Source of the DNA: Bacteroidales bacterium
GTDB taxonomy: Bacteria > Bacteroidota > Bacteroidia > Bacteroidales > Muribaculaceae
Length of the DNA stretch: 64,000 nt
Assembly (NCBI GenBank): GCA_004557565.1
Contig: SFGS01000004.1
Coordinates: 69,714 to 133,713, forward strand
Direction of reading: 5' to 3'
The position numbers and the translations under genes were made by a program. Positions 43,099 through 50,121 of the stretch are shown here, piece by piece. Each line of letters starts with the position of its first letter. The first letter of the stretch is position 1. Below the pieces are notes generated by a model. It searched no databases. It had not been told where the DNA came from and saw only the letters and a list, made by a program, of their open reading frames with translations.

Positions 43099-44466
43099 TT
43101 AATCTTCAGGTTCGGGGGGCATGGGGGCGTCGAGGCGGTTTTCCCAGAGATAGGTGCGGGTTTCGCGGACTATTACACCACTGAGGAGAATGACGGCGAT
43201 GAGGTTGGGGATTGCCATGAGGGCGTTCGTGCAGTCGCTGATGTTCCACACGAGTTCGAGGTTGATGATGCTACCCAGGAATACGAAGACGATGAACACC
43301 CAGCGGTAGATGTGGGTGGTGATGCCTCCGCGTATGTATTCCACCGAGCGTTCGCCATAGTAGCACCAGCCGAGTATAGTGGTGAAGGCGAAGGTGAACA
43401 TACCGAAACTCAAGAGCGGCTTGCCTATCACTGGAATGTCGCCAAATGCCATGTTGGCAAGTTCGGCACCGTCGGAATAGTTGATGGTTGGGTCTGCCAT
43501 AATGCAACTCACGAGCACGATGCCCGTAACGGCACATATCACCACGGTGTCCCAGAATGTGCCAGTAGATGCCACCAATGCCTGACGCACAGGGTTTCGG
43601 GTCTGTGCAGCGGCAGCGGCGATAGATGCCGATCCGAGTCCCGATTCATTGCTGAACAAGCCTCGCGCTATACCGAAGCGTGCGGCAATCAATATAGTGG
43701 AGCCTACGAAGCCACCACCCATCGCTTGGGGCGAGAATGCGGATGAGCAGATTTTCTCGATGGCAGGCATCACATAGTCGGCATGGTGCCAAAGCACATA
43801 GCCGCATCCCACAATGTAGAGTAATGCCATGATTGGCACCACCCATTCACACACTTTGGCGATACTGTTCACGCCTCCCACAATCACCACGCCTGTGAGC
43901 ACAGCCACTATCAAGCCTGTGATGTAGGGCGAAACGGAATAGGTTTTCTCTGCCAATGCGGCAATGGCGTTGGCTTGCACGGTGTTGCCAATGCCCAGCG
44001 AAGCAATCACGGTAAACAGCGCAAAGAGAATGGCAAGGCGTTTCCAACCCAAGCCTTTTTCAAGGGCGTACATCGGGCCGCCAGCCATCTTGCCTTCGGG
44101 AGTGCGCACACGATATTTCACCGCAAGCAGACTCTCACCGTATTTCGTGGCCATACCAAACACGCCTGTGAGCCAACACCACAGCACCGATCCCGGGCCA
44201 CCCAGCGCCACCGCCGTAGCCACGCCCACAATGTTGCCGGTGCCGATGGTGGCAGCCAGCGCAGTGGCGAGCGCACCGAATTGCGACACATCGCCTGAAG
44301 ATCCCTTGTCGGGCGTAATCGAGAGTTTGAGGGCTTTAAGAATGTGGCGTTGTGGAAAACGAAGTCGGACGGTGAGGTAAATATGCGTTCCAAGAAGCAA
44401 CACAATGGTGGGCCAGCTCCACAAATATCCGCTTAGGGTGGAAAAAAAATCGTTCAGTTCGCTCAT
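43099..44466 (-). CDS. Sodium:alanine/glycine symporter (AGCS family)
   Basis: The 455-residue membrane transporter of the AGCS family imports alanine or glycine with sodium. Family segments are clear: FGALATALAATIGTGNIVGV near residue 63, GGPGSVLWCW, TPEGKMAGGPMYALEKGLGW, FGIARGLFSNESGLGSASIA near 265, and TILGWCYYGERSVEYI near 360. About ten to eleven helices are predicted. It is a single-gene unit with a candidate -7 element (TATTTTTG on the minus strand, 44500-44507) 33 bases upstream. Nothing nearby indicates which amino acid it prefers. Confidence 0.95.
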   Translation of the reverse strand: MSELNDFFSTLSGYLWSWPTIVLLLGTHIYLTVRLRFPQRHILKALKLSITPDKGSSGDVSQFGALATALAATIGTGNIVGVATAVALGGPGSVLWCWLTGVFGMATKYGESLLAVKYRVRTPEGKMAGGPMYALEKGLGWKRLAILFALFTVIASLGIGNTVQANAIAALAEKTYSVSPYITGLIVAVLTGVVIVGGVNSIAKVCEWVVPIMALLYIVGCGYVLWHHADYVMPAIEKICSSAFSPQAMGGGFVGSTILIAARFGIARGLFSNESGLGSASIAAAAAQTRNPVRQALVASTGTFWDTVVICAVTGIVLVSCIMADPTINYSDGAELANMAFGDIPVIGKPLLSFGMFTFAFTTILGWCYYGERSVEYIRGGITTHIYRWVFIVFVFLGSIINLELVWNISDCTNALMAIPNLIAVILLSGVIVRETRTYLWENRLDAPMPPEPED

Positions 44467-44499
44467 GTTTGGCTGTAGTAGTTAGTTAATATTCGTTCG

Positions 44500-44507
44500 C
44501 AAAAATA
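44500..44507 (-). promoter_or_regulatory. Candidate -7 element of the AGCS symporter gene
   Basis: The minus strand reads TATTTTTG; no well-spaced TTTG upstream. Confidence 0.35.
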
Positions 44508-44580
44508 AGGATTTTCCCTCACTATCCACTTGTTTTGCAAAAAAAACTTTTGGTGGGGAGAGAAAAAAGGTGGGGAGGAA

Positions 44581-44611
44581 TTGGTAAAATGCCAATTTTG
44601 TGGTAATTTTG
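44581..44611 (+). promoter_or_regulatory. Promoter of the S24 regulator-M16-YaaA run
   Basis: TTG (44581-44583), 20-base spacer, TAATTTTG (44604-44611), 64 bases before the start at 44676. Confidence 0.6.
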
Positions 44612-44675
44612 CCTTTGGTTATTGATACCTCCATTTTTTTGGCTATAAACACACACAATAAAATTATACACTATC

Positions 44676-45356
44676 ATGGCTGACTCCGACATCATTTCTC
44701 GCATCAAGTATCTTATCAAGGAACTCAATTTCAGGCAAACCGAATTTGCCAAGAAAATTGGCGTTGACACTTCCAACCTGTCAAAGTATATGAACGGTCG
44801 CTTGCCCGTGAGCGATTCGCTCATCAACCGCATTGTGGTGAATTTGGGCGTGTCGAAGGAATGGCTCGAAAAGGGCACCGACATTCCGTTTGCCAAACAC
44901 AGTTCGCCCTCCATCACCACCGTGCCGGCAAGCGAGGTGGAAACCATTTCGATGGGCACTCCGGTTTACGACATCGATGTGACGGCTGGCACAATGCCGC
45001 GCGCACGCATGTTTTCCGACGACTTGGTGGTGGGGCACATCAATCTGCCCGACATCATCAACGAGAACTGCCGCATCGTGCGTGTGAGCGGCGACTCGAT
45101 GAGCCCCGTTATCCGCAGCGGCGACCTCATCGCCGTGCGCGAACTCTCCAACACGCAATACATCTTTTGGGGGCAGATATATGTGGTGCTGCTCGACGAT
45201 TTCCGACTGGTGAAATATGTGCGCCGCCACGCCGACCCCGATATGGTGATTCTGCGGAGCGAAAACCCCAACTACGACGATATGGAAATACATCGCGCCG
45301 ACATTCGTGAACTGATGATGGTGCAAAACATTATCCACCTCGACACAAGAAACTAA
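44676..45356 (+). CDS. HTH / S24 peptidase-domain transcriptional regulator
   Basis: The 226-residue protein has an N-terminal XRE-type helix-turn-helix (residues about 6-62, FRQTEFAKKIGVDTSNLSKY) and a C-terminal S24 (LexA/CI-type) domain. It retains an Ala-Gly pair at about 104-105 (DVTAGTM), the serine in VSGDSMSP (Ser141) and a lysine in FRLVKYVRR (Lys180). Self-cleavage on contact with RecA filaments is therefore possible, which would make it a damage-responsive repressor. It is followed after 9 bases by the M16 protease gene. No phage genes are near, so it is probably a chromosomal regulator. Confidence 0.87.
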   Translation: MADSDIISRIKYLIKELNFRQTEFAKKIGVDTSNLSKYMNGRLPVSDSLINRIVVNLGVSKEWLEKGTDIPFAKHSSPSITTVPASEVETISMGTPVYDIDVTAGTMPRARMFSDDLVVGHINLPDIINENCRIVRVSGDSMSPVIRSGDLIAVRELSNTQYIFWGQIYVVLLDDFRLVKYVRRHADPDMVILRSENPNYDDMEIHRADIRELMMVQNIIHLDTRN

Positions 45357-45365
45357 CACAGCAAA

Positions 45366-46592
45366 ATGAAGAAAGAAATTACTACACATACTTTGCCCAA
45401 TGGGCTGAAACTGGTGCATGTGCCAGCGGCGCAGCGTGTGGGCTGGTGCGGCCTGATTATCAACGCCGGCAGTCGCGACGACCACGCCTCACGCCTCGGA
45501 CTGGCGCACTTCGTGGAGCACACCATATTCAAGGGCACCACACATCGCCGCGCGTGGCACATTCTCAATCGTATGGAGACCGTGGGCGGCGAACTCAACG
45601 CCTACACCACCAAAGAGGGCACGGCGCTCTACAGCGTGTTTCCAGAGCCTTACCTCAAGCGCGCCATGGAACTGATTGCCGACTTGGTGATGCATTCGGT
45701 GTTTCCAGAAGCCGAAATCGAGCGTGAGAAAGATGTGGTGCTGGAGGAATTGGCAAGTTACCGCGACACACCAAGCGAAGCCGTTTTCGACGATTTTGAA
45801 GACCTGATTTTCGGATCAGGCAGCAGCATGGGGCACAACATTCTCGGCACCGAGGATCACATCACCGCCATGGGCAGCACCGACTGCGCACGCTACTTGA
45901 AGGAGCAGTATGTACCCGAAAACATGTCGTTTTTCTACATGGGTCCTGCCGATGCCGGAAAGGTGTTTCGCGAGGCAGAAAAACAGTTTGGCGCCATGCA
46001 CCACCGGCTCTGCCGCCCGGCACGCGTCACCCCTGCCATACTCCCACCGGAGCACAAGGTGGTGGATTTCGGTTTGCACCAGAGCCACACCATAGTGGGT
46101 GCGAGGGTGCCTGGCATGTACGATGATAGCCGTTTCGCCTTGGCGCTGCTCAACAATCTGCTGGCTGGCCCCGGCATGAACTCGCTGCTGAATGTGCTGA
46201 TGCGCGAACGCCGTGGCTTGGTATATACGGTGGAATCGTCAATCGCCAGTTTCACCGACTGTGGTTTGCTCGAAATCTACTTCGGCTGCGAGCAGAACAA
46301 GGTGAAGAAAAGTCTCGACATCATCGGCAAGACCATCGACCAGTTGGCACAGTCGCCACTCTCCGCATCGCGCCTCGATGCCGCCAAACGCCAATATTGC
46401 GGCCAACTGCTCGTGGCATCGCAGAGTGTGGAGGCTACCGCGCTGGGCGCTGGCAAGAGCGTGCTCTACTGGAATCAGGTGCCAAACGTCGATCGCACCG
46501 TGGAGCGTATCAAGGCGGTCACTGCCGAGCAAGTGCGCCAAGCCGCCGAACTCATCACCCCTTCCCACACATCAATCCTCACTTTCCAGTAA
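45366..46592 (+). CDS. M16 family zinc protease (short form)
   Basis: The 408-residue M16 peptidase has the inverted zinc motif HFVEH at residues 48-52 and a downstream acidic helix (EREKDVVLEELASYRDTPSE) that supplies the third ligand. The second half carries the inactive-domain segment RRGLVYTVESSIASFTDCGL. No signal peptide is visible, so it may be cytoplasmic, like the single-unit M16B processing peptidases. It lies 9 bases after the S24 regulator and 15 before the yaaA-type gene, so the three are probably co-transcribed. Confidence 0.92.
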   Translation: MKKEITTHTLPNGLKLVHVPAAQRVGWCGLIINAGSRDDHASRLGLAHFVEHTIFKGTTHRRAWHILNRMETVGGELNAYTTKEGTALYSVFPEPYLKRAMELIADLVMHSVFPEAEIEREKDVVLEELASYRDTPSEAVFDDFEDLIFGSGSSMGHNILGTEDHITAMGSTDCARYLKEQYVPENMSFFYMGPADAGKVFREAEKQFGAMHHRLCRPARVTPAILPPEHKVVDFGLHQSHTIVGARVPGMYDDSRFALALLNNLLAGPGMNSLLNVLMRERRGLVYTVESSIASFTDCGLLEIYFGCEQNKVKKSLDIIGKTIDQLAQSPLSASRLDAAKRQYCGQLLVASQSVEATALGAGKSVLYWNQVPNVDRTVERIKAVTAEQVRQAAELITPSHTSILTFQ

Positions 46593-46607
46593 ATCCTAAC
46601 CCATACT

Positions 46608-47375
46608 ATGCAAATACTTCTGGCTAATGCGAAAATAATGAATGAAAGCAGCGAGGCGAAAGCGCAGAGTGTGCCGATGTTTCAAGCGGTGGCTGATGTG
46701 CTGGCGGCAGAAATGGCGCGTGCCGATGTTGAAACTATGGCGCAGATGCTGGGGTGTAGCCGTGCGTTGGCGTTGGAGAACTGCGAGCGTTATCGCTCGT
46801 GGGGCATCGCCGAGAAGATGCCTGCCATCATGGCTTACAACGGCCAGGCCTACAAGCATCTGAAGGCTGCTTCGCTCAGCCCGGAGGCGTTGGAGTTTGG
46901 CAACCGCCACCTGTGGATTACCTGTTTTCTCTATGGTCTGCTTCGCCCCATGGACGGCATTGTGCCTTATCGCATGGAACATTCCGTGGCACTCGATGCC
47001 ACCGACGACATGCCCATGAACCAGTTTTGGCGTGGTCGGCTCACCGATGTGCTCATCGACAGCGTGAAGGCCGACGACGGCATCCTCGTTCACCTTTCCA
47101 CGGCAGAGTATGAGCATCTTTTCGACTGGAAACGAGTGTCGCGCGAACTGACGGTGATTCAACCCCTTTTCTACGCTCGCAACAGCCGTGGCGACCTCCA
47201 AATGCAAGCGGTGTGGGCAAAGGCTTGCCGTGGCGCAATGGTGCGCTATATCCTTGAAAACCGCATTACCCAACCCGAAGCACTCACAGCCTTCACCCAC
47301 GAAGGATTTTCCTTCAACCCCAGTGCCCCAAGCCGAGCCGCCAAAAACAAAACCACCCTCATCTTCACCCAGTAA
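46608..47375 (+). CDS. yaaA: YaaA family peroxide-stress protein
   Basis: The 255-residue length and segments AIMAYNGQAYKHLKAASLSP, FGNRHLWITCFLYGLLRPMD and IVPYRMEH match YaaA (DUF328/UPF0246). In E. coli YaaA lowers free iron during peroxide stress, and the structure shows a DNA-binding-like fold. The gene probably shares a transcript with the S24 regulator and the M16 protease. If so, the regulator could tie its expression to DNA damage or oxidative stress. That link is inference from position only. Confidence 0.88.
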   Translation: MQILLANAKIMNESSEAKAQSVPMFQAVADVLAAEMARADVETMAQMLGCSRALALENCERYRSWGIAEKMPAIMAYNGQAYKHLKAASLSPEALEFGNRHLWITCFLYGLLRPMDGIVPYRMEHSVALDATDDMPMNQFWRGRLTDVLIDSVKADDGILVHLSTAEYEHLFDWKRVSRELTVIQPLFYARNSRGDLQMQAVWAKACRGAMVRYILENRITQPEALTAFTHEGFSFNPSAPSRAAKNKTTLIFTQ

Positions 47376-47500
47376 TGCGCATATTGAATGGGATAAACGA
47401 ATATTTTTTGTGATTTTTTGCGAAAACGGCGAAAAATTACTATTTTCGTAACCTGAATAATTCTGATATATTTAAAACAATTAATATAAGACATCAAATT

Positions 47501-48061
47501 ATGAACGACGTTAAATTTTATCTCGACCCTGCTGAAAAGAAGATGGGCGAGGCTACCATTTATTTGGAAGAGGCATTGGCTCACATCCGCGCAGGTAAGG
47601 CCAATGTGAAAATCCTCGATGGCGTGAAAGTAGATGCCTACGGAAGCAAAATGGCACTCAGCGCTGTGGCTAACATCAGCGTGCCCGACGCTCGCTCTAT
47701 CATGATCACCCCATGGGACAAGAGCATGTTCCGCCACATCGAAAAGGCCATCATGGACTCAAACGTGGGTATCACCCCAGAAAACAATGGTGAAGTGATC
47801 CGCCTCAACATTCCACCACTCACCGAGGAACGCCGTAAACAACTCGTGAAGGACTCTAAGGCCGAAAGCGAAAAGGCAAAAGTGAGCATTCGCAACGCAC
47901 GCCGCGAAGCCATCGAAGGCTTGAAGAAGGCTGTGAAAGACGGCATGGCTGAAGACGTGCAAAAAGACGCAGAAGCAAAAGTTCAAAAGATCCACGACAA
48001 ATTCCTGAAGAAAGTGGACGAACTCTTCGCCGCCAAAGAAAAAGAAATCCTCACCGTATAG
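47501..48061 (+). CDS. frr: Ribosome recycling factor
   Basis: RRF splits the post-termination ribosome together with EF-G. The 186-residue length is typical. Family segments are visible: AHIRAGKANVKILDGVKVDAY (helix 1 end and first strand), PWDKSMFRHIEKAIMDSNVG, IRLNIPPLTEERRKQLVKDS and the long C-terminal helix. In many bacteria frr follows pyrH; here pyrH is absent. A TATTTTCG sequence upstream is near the -7 consensus. A strong hairpin lies 25 bases downstream. Confidence 0.98.
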   Translation: MNDVKFYLDPAEKKMGEATIYLEEALAHIRAGKANVKILDGVKVDAYGSKMALSAVANISVPDARSIMITPWDKSMFRHIEKAIMDSNVGITPENNGEVIRLNIPPLTEERRKQLVKDSKAESEKAKVSIRNARREAIEGLKKAVKDGMAEDVQKDAEAKVQKIHDKFLKKVDELFAAKEKEILTV

Positions 48062-48086
48062 TCCTTCCCGAAACAATACCCAACAA

Positions 48087-48128
48087 AAAGGCACCTATTG
48101 AATCCCAAAAAATTCAACAGGTGCCTTT
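48087..48128 (+). terminator. Terminator of frr
   Basis: AAAGGCACCT pairs with AGGTGCCTTT, with a further imperfect inner stem TATTGAAT/ATTCAACA, followed by CTCCT. Stem position and neighbouring convergent gene suggest bidirectional use. Confidence 0.75.
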
Positions 48129-48156
48129 CTCCTATATATATAAGTCAAAATCTTGT

Positions 48157-49104
48157 TTAGGTTCGGATTAGGCATTTTGCGAGGCGGGAGGCTCCGCGGA
48201 GGCCTTTGCTGGTGATGTGGTAGAGCAGGGGGATGATGATACGGCGGAGGGGGCTGCCAGCGGCGAGGCGGCGGTAGGCTGGGGCGTACAGCTCGCGTGC
48301 GGCCTCGATTTTGCCCTCTTTGGCGTAATGCGCTGCCAAAACGATGCGGCGGAAGTCAATCAAATGCAGCATTCGCTCTTTTTCGGGGTGATTTGAGTTC
48401 GCTACTTGATGTGTGGCCTCGTCAAGGGCTTGTTCCCATCGTCCGATGCGGTCGGAGAAATTGGTGCCCGTGATGGAAGCCTCGCCACTCTCATATATAT
48501 CCACAAGGGCGTCGCTTATAGTTGCCACTCGTGGCTGTCCCAACATCAGTCTGATGCCCAATTCCCAGTCGTCCCACTGCAAGACATCATTGTTCCAACC
48601 GCCAAATTTGGCAAAGTACTCGCGGCGCACGGCATAGCGCTGTGTGGAAAATATGCTATGCAGAATTTGGTTGGCAAACAGGTCGGTGGTGAAAAAAGGG
48701 AGATTGCGTAGGTTGCCGTCAAGGCTGTGCAGACACGCCTTCGTCGCCACAAGGTCAAGCGCACCGCCATGCTGAGTAATGGCATTGCGGTAAGATTCCA
48801 CAAGTGTTGGACGCATGGTGTCGTCGCTGTCGAAAAACAGCACCCAATCGCCTTTTGCCTCGGCAAATCCGCGGTTGCGTGTGGCAGATGCCGTGTGATG
48901 CGACTCTTGAGCCACCACCACCTCAAATCCGTCAGCAGAATGTTGAGCTTGAAATTCTTGCAGCACACTCAAAGAATCGTCGGAACTGTCATTGTCAACC
49001 AGCACCACTTGAAGTGGGCGGTAGGTCTGCGCCAACACCGAAGCGAGTGTGGGTTTCACCTTCTCGGCGCGGTTGTAAACAGGTATGATGATGGTAAAAA
49101 GCAT
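48157..49104 (-). CDS. Family 2 glycosyltransferase
   Basis: The 315-residue GT2 enzyme opens with the GT-A nucleotide-binding motif FTIIIPVYNRAEKVKPTLAS. It contains DNDSSDDS near residue 37, DWVLFFDSDDTMRP carrying the metal-binding DxD (about 90-95), and a WDDWELGIRL acceptor-side segment (ED-like base region). A C-terminal helical part of about 80 residues completes it. It probably adds a sugar to a cell-surface glycan. A second GT2 gene lies divergently 180 bases away, each with its own promoter, so they may be regulated separately. Confidence 0.92.
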   Translation of the reverse strand: MLFTIIIPVYNRAEKVKPTLASVLAQTYRPLQVVLVDNDSSDDSLSVLQEFQAQHSADGFEVVVAQESHHTASATRNRGFAEAKGDWVLFFDSDDTMRPTLVESYRNAITQHGGALDLVATKACLHSLDGNLRNLPFFTTDLFANQILHSIFSTQRYAVRREYFAKFGGWNNDVLQWDDWELGIRLMLGQPRVATISDALVDIYESGEASITGTNFSDRIGRWEQALDEATHQVANSNHPEKERMLHLIDFRRIVLAAHYAKEGKIEAARELYAPAYRRLAAGSPLRRIIIPLLYHITSKGLRGASRLAKCLIRT

Positions 49105-49125
49105 TGTGTCAATTTATTTCTTCTG

Positions 49126-49155
49126 CAAATATAGTGCAAATCTATTGCAGAGCAA
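49126..49155 (-). promoter_or_regulatory. Promoter of the minus-strand glycosyltransferase gene
   Basis: Minus strand TTG (49153-49155), 19-base spacer, TATATTTG (49126-49133), 22 bases before the start. Confidence 0.6.
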
Positions 49156-49239
49156 CAAGTTCGCTTGATTGCTGTGCTGAGATGCAGCCTATTTTCTACA
49201 AAGATAATGGAAAAACACTAATATGTGAAAAAAAACCAC

Positions 49240-49247
49240 TATCTTTG
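49240..49247 (+). promoter_or_regulatory. Candidate -7 element of the plus-strand glycosyltransferase gene
   Basis: TATCTTTG lies 37 bases before the start at 49285; no clear upstream TTTG. Confidence 0.42.
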
Positions 49248-49284
49248 ACATTTAATCGTCCACTTTCAACAAAAACGAATAAAA

Positions 49285-50094
49285 ATGACATTGCAGCTCC
49301 TGATATGCACTTTCAACGACGGAATCAAGCGAATCCCCGACTTGTTGCTTCCACCTATCGACGGTGTGGAATACCTTGTGTCGTGGCAACAAGCCGATGA
49401 TTTCACCCCCCACGAATTACCGGAAGAAATCGCCGACCGCTCCGATGTGGAAGTGACTACGCTGCCAGGACTCGGTTTGAGCCGAAACCGCAACAACTGC
49501 TTCCTTCACGCCTCAGCCGACATCTGCCTCATCTGCGACGACGACTGCCGCTACACACCCGAAGGACTTCGTGCCATAATCGACGCTTTTGAGCAAAACC
49601 CCGATCTCGACATCATCACCTTTGTGGCAAAGAACGACTCTGAACAGAAGTTCTACCCTCCCACCAGCTTCAACCTGAAGGAAAAAGTGCGCAATTATTA
49701 TGTCACATCATTTGAAATAGCTTTCCGACGCTTGCCTGTGATAGAGAGGGTGAAATTCAACGAACACTTTGGGCTGGGCTCCGATATGTTCGGCGCAGGA
49801 GAAGAGGCGATTTTTATAGCCGATGCCATTGAGGCCGACTTGAATTGCCAGTTTTTCCCCACACAAATTGTGGAGCATCTTGGTCCCACCACATCAGTCA
49901 CACGCGCAGGTGAAGCAAGCGTGCTGCGCTCCAATGGTGCCATACTCTACCACAGCTACCGCGCCACCATGTGGCTCCGCCTCCCCCTGCTGGCATGGCG
50001 CGCCCACCGCAGTGCCAACGTGCCCTTCACCTACGCCCTCAAGCACCTCTACCAAGGCATCACCCAAATGCGCCGCCTCACCAAAAACTCCTAA
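49285..50094 (+). CDS. Glycosyltransferase-like protein (GT2-type fold)
   Basis: The 269-residue protein starts LQLLICTFNDGIKRIPDLLL, a GT-A-like opening. It has ADICLICDDDCRYTPEGLRA (about residues 84-103) with a DDD metal-binding motif, and a conserved-looking FGLGSDMFGAGEEAIFIADA segment (about 172-191) that resembles the acceptor-binding region of GT2 enzymes. The C-terminal 60 residues include a basic helix. It differs from the divergent neighbour and may belong to a small Bacteroidetes GT2 subgroup. Acceptor and donor sugars are unknown. Confidence 0.82.
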   Translation: MTLQLLICTFNDGIKRIPDLLLPPIDGVEYLVSWQQADDFTPHELPEEIADRSDVEVTTLPGLGLSRNRNNCFLHASADICLICDDDCRYTPEGLRAIIDAFEQNPDLDIITFVAKNDSEQKFYPPTSFNLKEKVRNYYVTSFEIAFRRLPVIERVKFNEHFGLGSDMFGAGEEAIFIADAIEADLNCQFFPTQIVEHLGPTTSVTRAGEASVLRSNGAILYHSYRATMWLRLPLLAWRAHRSANVPFTYALKHLYQGITQMRRLTKNS

Positions 50095-50121
50095 CATCCC
50101 CCACAAATAGTAGGATAAGCG

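Noticed and set aside
44676..45356. Phage CI-type repressor marking a prophage
   Set aside because: Its neighbours are ordinary chromosomal genes (AGCS symporter, M16 protease, yaaA, frr) and no phage genes are present.
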